This document shows positions 1-8,696 of a stretch of DNA of 64,000 nucleotides, piece after piece. Position 1 is the first letter of the stretch; each line of letters opens with the position of its first letter. Origin of the DNA: Suilimivivens sp045586385 (lineage in GTDB: Bacteria; Bacillota; Clostridia; Lachnospirales; Lachnospiraceae); the NCBI GenBank assembly GCA_045586385.1, contig JAZNAE010000091.1, positions 62,001-126,000 of the forward strand, read 5' to 3'. The notes under the pieces were generated by a model that searched no databases, was not told where the DNA came from, and saw only the letters and a program-made list of their open reading frames with translations. The translations under genes and the position numbers were made by a program.

Positions 1-1645
1 CTTAAAAGAGCAGGGAGTTGATACCGTATTCGGATATCCCGGCGGAACAATCTTAAATGTATATGATGCGTTATATAAACACAGCGATGAAATTAACCAT
101 ATTTTAACTTCCCATGAACAGGGGGCGGCTCATGCGGCGGACGGATATGCCCGTGCAACAGGAAAAGTGGGCGTTTGTCTTGCAACCAGTGGACCCGGTG
201 CAACAAACCTTGTTACCGGTATTGCAACGGCTTATATGGATTCTGTGCCTATGGTTGCCATTACATGTAACGTGAATTTACCTTCCCTTGGAAAAGACTC
301 TTTCCAGGAAGTAGATATTGCCGGCGTAACAATGCCTATTACCAAACATGGTTATATTGTTAAGGATGTTACCATTCTTGCAGATACACTTCGTAAAGCA
401 TTTGCAATTGCAAGAAGTGGAAGACCCGGTCCTGTTCTTGTAGATATTACAAAAGATGTAACAGCTAATAAATGTGAATTTGAAAATGCAAAAGTGGAAA
501 CAATTGATGTTCCTTGTAAATATACACAGGATGATATTGAAAAAGCTGTTTCGCTGATGAAAAAAGCAAAAAAACCTTACATTTACGTAGGGGGCGGTGC
601 CGTTGTTTCCGGAGCGGCGCAGGAAGTAAGAGAGCTGGCAGAACTATTAGATTCACCTGTTTGTGATACGCTCATGGGCAAAGGGGTTATGGATGGACAT
701 AGCGATGCTTATACCGGAATGATAGGTATGCATGGCACTAAGACATCCAACCTTGGTGTCAGCAACTGCGATTTGCTGATTGCTCTTGGGGCACGTTTTT
801 CTGACCGTGTAATCGGAAATGCGTCTAAATTTGCAAAGGGAGCAAAGATTTTACATATTGATATTGATGCGGCTGAAATCAATAAAAATATCAGAACCGA
901 TGCATTTGTTGTAGGTGATTTAAAAGAAATTCTTCAGAAAATTAATAAAGAACTTCCCAAGCAGGAACATCCTGAGTGGATGGAAGAAATTAAAGCACTG
1001 AAAGAAAAGTATCCGTTGAATTATGACAAGAATACTTTGACTTGTCCTTATGTGATTGAGGAAATTGACAGAGTGACAGAAGGAAAAGCTGTGATTACAA
1101 CAGACGTAGGTCAGCATCAGATGTGGGCTGCACAGTACTATAAATATTCAGAGCCCAGAACCTTCTTATCCTCCGGTGGTCTCGGAACTATGGGATACGG
1201 ACTTGGTGCATGTATCGGTGCCAAGATGGGCAGACCGGATAAGATTTGTATTAATATTGCAGGTGACGGTTGCTTCCGTATGAATATGAACGAACTTGCC
1301 ACAGCAAGCAGATATCAGATACCGATTATACAGGTGGTTATCAATAATCATGTTCTGGGAATGGTAAGACAATGGCAGACACTTTTCTATGAAAAAAGAT
1401 ATTCACAAACTGTGCTGAATGATTCTGTAGACTTCTGTATGGTTGCAAAAGGTCTTGGTTGTGAAGCAATTAAAGTAACTAAGAAGGACGAAGTTGCAGA
1501 CGCGATTGAAAAGGCAATTGCTTTAAAGAAACCTGTATTGATTGAATGTGTGATTCAGGAAGATGATAAGGTATTTCCTATGGTACCTGCAGGAGCACCC
1601 ATCAGCGAAGTGTTTGATGCACAGGATTTGGAAAATAGAAAATAG
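1..1645 (+). CDS. ilvB: Acetolactate synthase large subunit, 5'-truncated by window edge
   Basis: ThDP-dependent enzyme that condenses two pyruvates (or pyruvate plus 2-ketobutyrate) in the first common step of valine, leucine and isoleucine synthesis. The reading frame is open from base 2, so the start lies upstream; probably only 10-20 residues are missing, because the frame opens in the usual KEQGVDTVFGYPGG segment. The catalytic Glu sits in SHEQGAAHAADGYAR. The ThDP motif GDGCFRMNMNEL and the GMVRQWQ segment with the conserved Trp (codon 1373-1375) are both present. The GTG at 167 is internal and not a start. No small subunit follows directly; a second, more divergent large subunit lies at 27978-29591. 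Recognition is secure; its partner small subunit is not visible. Confidence 0.95.
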   Translation, partial: LKEQGVDTVFGYPGGTILNVYDALYKHSDEINHILTSHEQGAAHAADGYARATGKVGVCLATSGPGATNLVTGIATAYMDSVPMVAITCNVNLPSLGKDSFQEVDIAGVTMPITKHGYIVKDVTILADTLRKAFAIARSGRPGPVLVDITKDVTANKCEFENAKVETIDVPCKYTQDDIEKAVSLMKKAKKPYIYVGGGAVVSGAAQEVRELAELLDSPVCDTLMGKGVMDGHSDAYTGMIGMHGTKTSNLGVSNCDLLIALGARFSDRVIGNASKFAKGAKILHIDIDAAEINKNIRTDAFVVGDLKEILQKINKELPKQEHPEWMEEIKALKEKYPLNYDKNTLTCPYVIEEIDRVTEGKAVITTDVGQHQMWAAQYYKYSEPRTFLSSGGLGTMGYGLGACIGAKMGRPDKICINIAGDGCFRMNMNELATASRYQIPIIQVVINNHVLGMVRQWQTLFYEKRYSQTVLNDSVDFCMVAKGLGCEAIKVTKKDEVADAIEKAIALKKPVLIECVIQEDDKVFPMVPAGAPISEVFDAQDLENRK

Positions 1646-1653
1646 CAAAAAGT

Positions 1654-1687
1654 GATTTAACAAAGCAGTTGACTAAAGCGTTAAATC
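1654..1687 (+). promoter_or_regulatory. Inverted repeat (operator-like) around the serC -35 box
   Basis: Perfect 8-base arms GATTTAAC (1654-1661) and GTTAAATC (1680-1687) separated by 18 bases. They straddle the -35 hexamer of the serCA promoter. No T-run follows, so it is not an intrinsic terminator; a regulator-binding site is inferred. The regulator is unknown. Confidence 0.45.
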
Positions 1688-1697
1688 GGTATACAAT
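1669..1697 (+). promoter_or_regulatory. Sigma-A promoter of serC-serA
   Basis: The -35 TTGACT (1669-1674), a 17-base spacer and the -10 TACAAT (1692-1697) make a near-consensus promoter. The serC SD GGGAGGAG follows about 30 bases downstream. The same hexamers and spacing recur at 30138-30166 upstream of the second ilvN. Confidence 0.75.
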
Positions 1698-1740
1698 ATA
1701 AAAAGTTTATGTTAAATTTCCACAATGGGAGGAGAAAAAA

Positions 1741-2823
1741 GTGTCCAGAATTTACAATTTTTCAGCAGGTCCCGCAGTTTTACCTGAAGAAGTATTAAAA
1801 GAAGCTGCAGATGAAATGTTAGATTATAGAGGAACAGGAATGTCAGTAATGGAAATGAGCCATCGTTCTAAGGCTTATGATACCATTATTAAAGAAGCAG
1901 AAGCTGATTTAAGAGATCTTCTTAATATTCCTGACAATTATAAAGTACTGTTTTTACAAGGTGGGGCAAGCCAGCAGTTTGCGATGGTTCCCATGAATCT
2001 TATGAAAAACAAAAAAGCAGCTTATATTGTAACAGGTCAGTGGGCTAAGAAAGCTTATCAGGAAGCTAAGATTTATGGTGAAGCAGTAGAAGTTGCTTCT
2101 TCAGCAGATCAGACATTTTCTTATATTCCCGATTGCTCTGATTTAGATATTCCGGAAGATGCTGATTATGTATACATATGTGAAAATAACACAATTTATG
2201 GAACAAAATTTAAAGAACTTCCGAATACAAAAGGACATATTTTAGTATCCGATGTATCATCCTGTTTCTTATCTGAACCTATGGATGTTTCCAAATATGG
2301 TTTAATTTACGGCGGTGTTCAGAAGAATATCGGTCCTGCAGGTGTGGTAATTGCAATTATCAGAGAAGATTTAATTACGGAAGATACTTTGCCCGGAACT
2401 CCTACCATGTTAAAATACAAGATTCATGCGGATAATGAATCTCTTTATAATACGCCTCCTGCATATGGAATCTATATTTGCGGAAAAGTATTTAAATGGA
2501 TCAAAAAACAAGGCGGCCTTGCTGCAATGAAGGAATATAATGAAAAGAAAGCAAAAGTGCTTTATGATTTCTTGGATGAAAGCAAACTTTTCAAAGGCAC
2601 AGTAAGAAAAGAAGACCGTTCTCTTATGAATGTTCCTTTTGTAACAGGCAATGAAGAATTAGATGCTAAGTTTGTAAAAGAAGCAAAGGCGGCAGGATTT
2701 GAAAACTTAAAGGGACACAGAAGTGTAGGCGGTATGCGTGCAAGTATTTACAATGCAATGCCTATCGAAGGTGTAGAAAAGTTAGTTGAATTTATGAAGA
2801 AATTTGAAGAGGAGAACGCATAA
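1741..2823 (+). CDS. serC: Phosphoserine aminotransferase
   Basis: PLP enzyme that converts 3-phosphohydroxypyruvate and glutamate to phosphoserine, the second step of serine synthesis. It has 360 residues, the usual family length. It opens with the diagnostic NFSAGPAVLPEEVL, carries the FLQGGASQQFAMVP segment, and has the PLP lysine in YGGVQKNIGPAG. The RSVGGMRASIYNAMP C-terminal signature is present. The start is GTG, chosen because a strong SD (GGGAGGAG) lies 6 bases upstream. serA begins one base after the stop, so the two steps are translated together from the promoter at 1669-1697. Confidence 0.97.
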   Translation: MSRIYNFSAGPAVLPEEVLKEAADEMLDYRGTGMSVMEMSHRSKAYDTIIKEAEADLRDLLNIPDNYKVLFLQGGASQQFAMVPMNLMKNKKAAYIVTGQWAKKAYQEAKIYGEAVEVASSADQTFSYIPDCSDLDIPEDADYVYICENNTIYGTKFKELPNTKGHILVSDVSSCFLSEPMDVSKYGLIYGGVQKNIGPAGVVIAIIREDLITEDTLPGTPTMLKYKIHADNESLYNTPPAYGIYICGKVFKWIKKQGGLAAMKEYNEKKAKVLYDFLDESKLFKGTVRKEDRSLMNVPFVTGNEELDAKFVKEAKAAGFENLKGHRSVGGMRASIYNAMPIEGVEKLVEFMKKFEEENA

Positions 2824-2824
2824 T

Positions 2825-3988
2825 ATGTTTAAATATCATTGTTTAAACCCGATTGCACATATCGGTCTTAAGAGATTCAATGAAAATTATACAAGAACAG
2901 ATGATGTAAACGAAGCAGAAGGTATCTTAGTACGTAGTGCTTCCATGCATGAAATGGAATTAAGTGATAATTTGCTGGCAGTTGCAAGAGCAGGTGCCGG
3001 TGTAAACAATATTCCACTGGATAAATGTGCCGAAAAAGGTATTGTTGTTTTCAATACGCCCGGTGCAAATGCTAACAGCGTGAAAGAACTTGTGATTGCA
3101 GGTATGCTACTTGCATCCCGTGACGTAATCGGCGGCGTTGAATGGGTAAAATCTGCGAAGGATGATGAAAATATTGCAAAAGCAGCTGAAAAAGAAAAGA
3201 AGAAATTTGCCGGTACCGAAATTGAGGGTAAAAAGTTAGGTATCATTGGACTTGGAGCTATCGGTGGTAAGGTGGCAAATGCTGCTGTTAATTTAGGAAT
3301 GGAAGTATATGGTTATGACCCTTATGTTTCTGTTGATGCAGCATGGAGTTTAAGCCGTGCCGTTAAACATGTACTTCATGTAGAAGAAATTTATGAGCAG
3401 TGTGATTTTATTACGATTCATGTTCCGGCACTTCCCCAGACAAAGGGAACCATCAACAGCGATGCAATCTCCCTGATGAAGGATGGTGTTATTATCTTAA
3501 ACTTTGCCCGTGATGTGCTTTGTAATGAAGAAGATATCTTAGATGGTATTGCTTCCGGTAAAATCCGTAAGTATGTTACAGATTTCCCGAATACAACAAC
3601 TGCCGGCAAAGAAGGATGTATTGTAATTCCTCATCTTGGAGCTTCCACAGAAGAATCAGAAGATAACTGTGCAGTAATGGCAGTGAAGGAATTGAAGAAT
3701 TATTTAGAAAACGGAAATATCATTAATTCCGTAAACTTCCCGAACTGTGATATGGGAGTTTGTAACCAGGCCGGCCGCGTAGCAATTTTCCATAAGAACA
3801 TTGCGAACATGATTACAAAATTCACAGCATGTTTTGGTGATGAAGGAATTAATATTACTGATTTGATGAATAAATCCAGAGGTGAATATGCTTATACAAT
3901 GATGGATTTAGAACAGCCTGCGCAGAAAGCGATGATAGAAAAACTTGAAGCAATTGATGGTGTATTCAGAGTAAGAGTAGTAAAATAG
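2825..3988 (+). CDS. serA: D-3-phosphoglycerate dehydrogenase, short type
   Basis: NAD-dependent oxidation of 3-phosphoglycerate, the entry to serine synthesis. At 387 residues it is the short type with one C-terminal ACT domain (about 320-387) and no intervening domain. The Rossmann motif GIIGLGAIGGKVA lies near residue 145; the substrate Arg is in NFARD and the catalytic His in IPHLGAST. The usual DVFxxEP motif with the catalytic Glu is replaced by YVTDFPNTTT, a variant I recall from related anaerobes. ATG 2825 is preferred over in-frame 2804 because AAGAGGAG inside the serC end gives a well-spaced SD. It ends at a strong terminator. Its partner serC supplies the next step. Confidence 0.95.
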   Translation: MFKYHCLNPIAHIGLKRFNENYTRTDDVNEAEGILVRSASMHEMELSDNLLAVARAGAGVNNIPLDKCAEKGIVVFNTPGANANSVKELVIAGMLLASRDVIGGVEWVKSAKDDENIAKAAEKEKKKFAGTEIEGKKLGIIGLGAIGGKVANAAVNLGMEVYGYDPYVSVDAAWSLSRAVKHVLHVEEIYEQCDFITIHVPALPQTKGTINSDAISLMKDGVIILNFARDVLCNEEDILDGIASGKIRKYVTDFPNTTTAGKEGCIVIPHLGASTEESEDNCAVMAVKELKNYLENGNIINSVNFPNCDMGVCNQAGRVAIFHKNIANMITKFTACFGDEGINITDLMNKSRGEYAYTMMDLEQPAQKAMIEKLEAIDGVFRVRVVK

Positions 3989-4000
3989 AATGAAACCAAA

Positions 4001-4028
4001 AAAGACCGCTTTAGGCGGTCTTTTTTTG
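4001..4028 (+). terminator. Intrinsic terminator after serCA
   Basis: GACCGC (4004-4009) and GCGGTC (4015-4020) form a GC stem extended by AAA/TTT, followed by seven T residues. It closes the serCA unit; the A-run upstream could also serve the opposing gene at 4035-4325. Confidence 0.9.
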
Positions 4029-4034
4029 ATAGTT

Positions 4035-4325
4035 TTATAAAATACCCAAATCAACCATATCGGATTTGAATTTTTCGTTTTTCTTTGCGGATACTAAACT
4101 GGCAAGGTCCATGTATTTAATAAAGATATCTTCAACACTGCTTCCGCGTTCCGTGGCAAGTTCTTCCATAACAGGTTTTAATTTTTCGAGCTGTTCGGAG
4201 ATACGCACTTTTTGTGGGTCAATATCACCTAAAACTTTAGCAGAGTAAGAGGTGATGCGACTTAATAATTCTTTATCATCGTCTTGTAAATCTTCAAAAT
4301 CTTTGGGGTTTAATGCTTCATACAT
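4035..4325 (-). CDS. Small acidic protein of unknown function
   Basis: 96-residue soluble, strongly charged, mostly helical protein; no family recognised. It begins MYEALNPKDFEDLQDDDKEL and has no membrane segment or cysteine cluster. An earlier in-frame ATG (base 4337) overlaps the AAAAGGA SD itself, so the second ATG at 4325 is the more likely start, with an 11-base spacer. It is convergent with serA and divergent from glgB and stands alone. Base composition matches its neighbours. A real gene is supported by the SD and its placement; the function is unknown. Confidence 0.7.
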   Translation of the reverse strand: MYEALNPKDFEDLQDDDKELLSRITSYSAKVLGDIDPQKVRISEQLEKLKPVMEELATERGSSVEDIFIKYMDLASLVSAKKNEKFKSDMVDLGIL

Positions 4326-4373
4326 AATATAACACATCCTTTTCTTATAATGAATTATTCTACCACTTCACGC

Positions 4374-4402
4374 TTGTACTGTATAGAGTTCTTTGATAAA
4401 AT
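4374..4402 (+). promoter_or_regulatory. Sigma-A promoter of glgB
   Basis: TTGTAC (4374-4379), 17-base spacer, TAAAAT (4397-4402). It lies 37 bases before the glgB start, in the divergent gap with the small minus-strand gene. Confidence 0.65.
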
Positions 4403-4438
4403 AATTTTAACAAATTTATAAAAAAAGAGAGGGATTTC

Positions 4439-6865
4439 ATGGATAATAAATTATACAAATTAATGAATTGGCCCAGAATTGAAGGGATTATTTACTCGGA
4501 AGAAAGTAATCCACATGAAATATTAGGTCCTCATATTGTCGGAAAAAGTGTATTGTTTCAAGTTTTTTTCCCCGGAGCGGAAAAAGTGAATATTGTGATA
4601 GATCATAAAAGGAAAAAAATGGAACCGGTGGATGAAGCCGGCTTTTTTGCTTGTCTTTTAGGTGGCAAAATACCGGATCATTATGAATATGAAATATTTT
4701 ATCCGGATAGTGAGCCGGTATATCGCAAAGATGCATATCGTTACTTCATTGGTCTTGACGATAAAGATATTGACAAGTTAAACGCAGGTATTCATTATAC
4801 TGCATACGAGAAATTGGGTGCACATCCTATGACAATAGAGGGAACACCCGGTACTTTTTTTGCAGTATGGGCACCGAATGCGATTCGTGTCAGTGTAGTA
4901 GGGGATTTTAATCACTGGGATGGAAGAATGCATCAGATGCGCAAAAATGAAAAGTGCGGAATATTTGAAATTTTTATCCCTGATGTATCAGATGGGGAGT
5001 GTTATAAATATGAAATCAAATCCAAGGGTGATCATATTTGTCTGAAAGCGGACCCATATGCTTTTGGGCAACAATTACGTCCCGATACGGCATCTATCGT
5101 CAGAAATATTTCTTATAAATGGAAAGATAATGCATGGATGCGTGAAAGAAGCAAAAGACAGGGTGAAAATTCACCGGTCAGCATATATGAGGTATATTTA
5201 GGCTCTTTTTTAAGAAATAACGATACCGGTGAGTATGCTTCTTATAGGGAAATTGCGCCCAAACTGGTGGATTATGTAAAAGAAATGGGATATACTCATG
5301 TGGAAATTATGCCGGTTATGGAGCATCCTTTGGATGCATCCTGGGGATATCAGGTGATTGGATATTATGCGCCGACAGCAAGATACGGAACAGCGGAAGA
5401 TTTTATGTATCTGGTGGATCTGCTTCATCAAGCAGGAATCGGTGTGATTTTGGATTGGGTTCCGGCTCATTTTCCAAGGGATGAACATGGACTTGCAAGA
5501 TTTGACGGCACATGCCTTTATGAACATTTAGATCCGAGGAAAGGTGCCCATCCCCATTGGGGTACATTGATTTATAATTACGGAAGACCGCAGGTATCCA
5601 ATTATTTAATAGCAAATGCGTTATATTGGGTTGAAGAATATCATATTGACGGTATCCGTATTGATGCAGTAGCATCTATGCTCTATTTAGATTACGGAAA
5701 ACAGGACGGAGAATGGATTGCCAATATTTATGGCGGCAATGAAAATCTGGAAGCGGTAGAATTTTTGAAACATCTGAATTCTATTATGAAAAAAAGGAAT
5801 CCCGATGTATATATGATAGCAGAGGAATCTACGGCTTGGCCAAAAGTAACGGGAACTCTGGATGACGGCGGACTTGGCTTTGATTTTAAATGGAATATGG
5901 GCTTTATGAATGATTATCTTTCTTACATCGCTTATGATCCGTATTTTCGGGCACATCATCATAATGAACTTACTTTCAGTATGATTTATCAATATAGTGA
6001 AAATTTTGTTAATGTTTTTTCTCATGATGAAGTGGTACACGGAAAGTCTGCCATGATTGGAAAGATGCCGGGCGTCATAGGTGATAAATTTGCGAATTTA
6101 AGATTATCATTGGGATATATGATGACTCATCCGGGAAAGAAACTTATTTTCATGGGACAGGATATTGCAGAATTTAAAGAATTTGATGAATCAAGACAGA
6201 CCCAGTTTAGCCTCCTACAGTATCCGGAACATAAAGGCATACAAAATTTGATGAAGGATTTAAATGCTTTGTATAAAGAAAAACCGGCACTTTATATAAA
6301 AGATACTTTACCGGAAGGATTTGAATGGATTAACTGCATTTCTAACGAACAGTGCATGCTTTCATTTATCAGAAAGGCAGAAAGAGAGGAAGATACACTT
6401 CTTGTTGTGGCTAATTTTGCTGGTGTGGAACAGACGTTTTCTGTTGGTGTACCATATGAAGGCAAATATAAGGTGATTTTAGATACAAATGATAAATTGT
6501 ACGGTGGAAATGGAGAACCGGATATGGACATCCGGTATTCAGAGGAAACGGAAACAGATGGCAGGCCTTATCATATTAAAATAAAGACAGCGCCTTTGTC
6601 TCTTGCTATATATTCGTATTTACCATATACGGAAGAAGAAAAGAAAGTGATTGCACAAAAGAAAGCGGAATTAGAAGCCATGAAGGCGGCAGAGGAAGCG
6701 AAAGAAGTAGCAAAACGTGCAAAAGAAGAAGCAAAGCAAGCACAGAAAAGAGCACAGGAAGCAGTAAGATTGGCAGAAATTGCTGTAGAAAATGCAAAGG
6801 ATGCTGAGATGAATGCAACGAAAAAAATGGAAAACGCAAAAAAAGCAAAATTAAGTAACAAGTAA
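4439..6865 (+). CDS. glgB: 1,4-alpha-glucan branching enzyme with charged C-terminal tail
   Basis: Makes alpha-1,6 branches in glycogen in the cytoplasm. 808 residues, longer than the usual 620-740. Order: N-terminal beta domain (about 20-100), CBM48 (about 125-215, with VVGDFNHWDG), GH13 barrel (about 245-610) and a C-terminal beta domain ending near 725. The nucleophile Asp409 (DGIRIDAV), acid/base Glu462 (IAEES) and the third acid in NVFSHDEVVHG are visible. From about residue 731 (base 6629) the last 78 residues are almost only Ala, Lys and Glu, predicting a long helix or coiled coil that GlgB does not need. No other glycogen genes are adjacent. SD AGAGAGGG precedes the ATG. Confidence 0.96.
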   Translation: MDNKLYKLMNWPRIEGIIYSEESNPHEILGPHIVGKSVLFQVFFPGAEKVNIVIDHKRKKMEPVDEAGFFACLLGGKIPDHYEYEIFYPDSEPVYRKDAYRYFIGLDDKDIDKLNAGIHYTAYEKLGAHPMTIEGTPGTFFAVWAPNAIRVSVVGDFNHWDGRMHQMRKNEKCGIFEIFIPDVSDGECYKYEIKSKGDHICLKADPYAFGQQLRPDTASIVRNISYKWKDNAWMRERSKRQGENSPVSIYEVYLGSFLRNNDTGEYASYREIAPKLVDYVKEMGYTHVEIMPVMEHPLDASWGYQVIGYYAPTARYGTAEDFMYLVDLLHQAGIGVILDWVPAHFPRDEHGLARFDGTCLYEHLDPRKGAHPHWGTLIYNYGRPQVSNYLIANALYWVEEYHIDGIRIDAVASMLYLDYGKQDGEWIANIYGGNENLEAVEFLKHLNSIMKKRNPDVYMIAEESTAWPKVTGTLDDGGLGFDFKWNMGFMNDYLSYIAYDPYFRAHHHNELTFSMIYQYSENFVNVFSHDEVVHGKSAMIGKMPGVIGDKFANLRLSLGYMMTHPGKKLIFMGQDIAEFKEFDESRQTQFSLLQYPEHKGIQNLMKDLNALYKEKPALYIKDTLPEGFEWINCISNEQCMLSFIRKAEREEDTLLVVANFAGVEQTFSVGVPYEGKYKVILDTNDKLYGGNGEPDMDIRYSEETETDGRPYHIKIKTAPLSLAIYSYLPYTEEEKKVIAQKKAELEAMKAAEEAKEVAKRAKEEAKQAQKRAQEAVRLAEIAVENAKDAEMNATKKMENAKKAKLSNK

Positions 6866-6884
6866 AAATAAAGGGATTATATCA

Positions 6885-7700
6885 ATGATGGAAAACTTTA
6901 TAAATCAACTTCCTGAAAAAATGTTTAGTTTAGGTGTTCGGATTATACTTGCAATTCTTGTTTTCTTAATGGGAGTGCAATTAATTAAACTAATACGTAA
7001 GATATTAAAAAAGACACTACAAAAAAGTAAAATTGATGAAGGCGCAGTGAAGTTTATTGATTCTTTTGTGAAATACAGCGCATATTTTCTGTTAGTTATT
7101 TTAATAGCTTCATGGCTTGGAGTAGATGCTGCCAGTATTTTGGCGCTGCTTGGTTCTGCAAGTGTAGCAATCGGGCTTGCTGTCCAGGGAAGTCTCAGTA
7201 ATCTGGTGGGTGGCGTGTTGTTGCTGGTACTAAAACCATTTTCAATGGGAGATTATATAAAAGACAGTATGGGAAATGAAGGAACAGTTTGTTCTATAGA
7301 TGTGTTTTATACACAGCTTCTCACGCCGGATAACAAGACGATTGTTCTCCCGAACGGCACGTTGGCAAACGGATGTATTACCAATTTTACGGAATGTCAC
7401 AGCAGAAGAATTGATATACCTGTTTCCATTGCATACAACGAAGATCTAAAACGTGCAAAATGCATATTGAATGATGTGTTGATGAAAGAAGATGGTGTAA
7501 TCAAAGAACAGGATCATATTGTTTTTGTTGATTCCCTTGCAGAGAGTGCCGTTATATTGTATGTGAGATGTTATGCACAGAATGAAGCATATTGGGAAGT
7601 GAAGTGGCGCTTGACGGAAAATATAAAATATGCACTGGATGGAGCCGGAATCATAATTCCATACCCACAGTTGGATGTACACGTGAAAGAGAATTCATAA
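6885..7700 (+). CDS. Small-conductance mechanosensitive channel (MscS family)
   Basis: Membrane channel that opens under membrane tension to release solutes after hypo-osmotic shock. 271 residues, the size of minimal MscS. Three N-terminal membrane helices are visible. The pore helix is glycine/alanine-rich (LLGSASVAIGLAVQGSLSNL, about 98-117). The beta domain follows with GDYIKD and IVLPNGTLANGCITN, typical of the cytoplasmic vestibule. Two adjacent ATGs (6885 and 6888) follow AAAGGGA. It lies 19 bases after glgB with no terminator between, so it is probably cotranscribed with glgB. Confidence 0.93.
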   Translation: MMENFINQLPEKMFSLGVRIILAILVFLMGVQLIKLIRKILKKTLQKSKIDEGAVKFIDSFVKYSAYFLLVILIASWLGVDAASILALLGSASVAIGLAVQGSLSNLVGGVLLLVLKPFSMGDYIKDSMGNEGTVCSIDVFYTQLLTPDNKTIVLPNGTLANGCITNFTECHSRRIDIPVSIAYNEDLKRAKCILNDVLMKEDGVIKEQDHIVFVDSLAESAVILYVRCYAQNEAYWEVKWRLTENIKYALDGAGIIIPYPQLDVHVKENS

Positions 7701-7708
7701 AATAACTC

Positions 7709-7737
7709 TTGCCAAACAGATAGTCAAACGTTATAAT
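7709..7737 (+). promoter_or_regulatory. Sigma-A promoter of the tRNA-Thr gene
   Basis: TTGCCA (7709-7714), 17-base spacer, perfect TATAAT (7732-7737). The predicted transcript starts about ten bases before the mature tRNA 5' end. Confidence 0.8.
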
Positions 7738-7754
7738 AATTTTTGTTGCAATAA

Positions 7755-7827
7755 GCTGGAATGGCGCAGTTGGTAGCGCAACTGATTCGTAATCAGTAGG
7801 TCGAGGGTTCAAGTCCCTTTTCCAGCT
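7755..7827 (+). tRNA. tRNA-Thr (anticodon CGT)
   Basis: A 73-base cloverleaf folds completely. The acceptor pairs are GCTGGAA/TTCCAGC and the D stem GCGC/GCGC. The anticodon stem ACTGA/TCAGT has loop TTCGTAA, giving anticodon CGT (7788-7790), which reads ACG. The T stem is GAGGG/CCCTT with loop TTCAAGT. The discriminator base is T; CCA is not encoded. It has its own promoter and a following terminator, so it is a single-gene unit. Confidence 0.95.
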
Positions 7828-7830
7828 TAA

Positions 7831-7872
7831 AAATCCGTATGCGGACATGATATGTTCACATACGGATTTTTC
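7831..7872. terminator. Bidirectional terminator after tRNA-Thr
   Basis: AAATCCGTATG (7831-7841) pairs with CATACGGATTT (7859-7869), with further pairing inside the loop, followed by T-rich sequence on the plus strand and preceded by an A-run for the minus strand. It serves the tRNA and the convergent ABC transporter genes. Confidence 0.85.
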
Positions 7873-7874
7873 TT

Positions 7875-8696
7875 TTATTTGTGCTTTAAATACCAGTGTT
7901 CAGCGTAGCGTATTGCTTGATACAGGCACATTGCAATTACGCATAAAATAATAATAGATGTAATCACCATATTTAGTTGAAAAACTTGAGAACCATATAT
8001 AATTAAGTAACCTAATCCTTTCCTTGCGGCTAAAAATTCGCCGATAATAACACCAACCAAAGCCAGCCCGATATTTACTTTCATATTGCTGATAATCATC
8101 GGAACAGAAGCAGGGAGAACCACTTTTTTAAATGCTGTAAATCGATTGCCCCCCAAAGTGATTATTAATTTTATTTTTTCCTGATTTACTTCTTTAAATC
8201 CTGTATAGAGATTGATAATAGAACCGAAAACTGCGACGGATATACCGGCTATAATAATGGTATCCGTTCCGGTACCAAGCCACACAATAATAAGTGGTGC
8301 CAGTGCTGATTTTGGCAAACTGTTCAGTACTACGAGATATGGTTCTATAATTTCAGCAAAGGTTTTGGAATACCATAAAAGAACGGCAAAAAACAGACTG
8401 ATAAAAGTGATTATAATAAAACTTGCAATTGTCTCAAATAAAGTGATTCCGGCATGTTGAAAAAAAGACCCGTCTTTAATCATGCTGATAAAAAAATGAA
8501 CTACATTACCGGGACTGCTGAAGAAGAAAGAATCTATCCAATTCTTTTTTGCAGCCAGTTCCCATACTGACAGAAACGTGATGAGAATCAAAAAACGCAT
8601 GACAGTAACAAAGTGATGGTGCCTTTTATGTTGTTTCATATATAATTGTTGGGCATAGGATACTTCTTCCTTATTGATTATTTGTGGAGTATTCAT
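7875..8696 (-). CDS. ABC transporter permease, SsuC/TauC-type
   Basis: Inner-membrane subunit of an importer of the nitrate/sulfonate/taurine/pyrimidine-precursor family. 273 residues with about six hydrophobic helices and a cytoplasmic EAA loop with the conserved Gly (TLGGNRFTAFKKVVLPASVP). ATG 8696 is chosen over an upstream in-frame ATG at 8747 because a perfect AAGGAGG lies 7 bases before it; the start falls inside the 3' end of the ATPase gene, overlapping by 26 bases, which suggests translational coupling. No substrate-binding protein gene is adjacent, so the substrate cannot be assigned. Family assignment is firm. Confidence 0.9.
   Translation of the reverse strand: MNTPQIINKEEVSYAQQLYMKQHKRHHHFVTVMRFLILITFLSVWELAAKKNWIDSFFFSSPGNVVHFFISMIKDGSFFQHAGITLFETIASFIIITFISLFFAVLLWYSKTFAEIIEPYLVVLNSLPKSALAPLIIVWLGTGTDTIIIAGISVAVFGSIINLYTGFKEVNQEKIKLIITLGGNRFTAFKKVVLPASVPMIISNMKVNIGLALVGVIIGEFLAARKGLGYLIIYGSQVFQLNMVITSIIILCVIAMCLYQAIRYAEHWYLKHK

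Noticed and set aside
6571..6861. Long open frames on the minus strand across the glgB tail (Ser/Ala/Phe-rich)
   Set aside because: They are the complement of the Ala/Lys/Glu repeat, have no SD and show low-complexity composition; not genes.
7755..7827. tRNA-Thr as an integration (att) site
   Set aside because: No integrase gene and no direct repeat of the tRNA 3' end found downstream.
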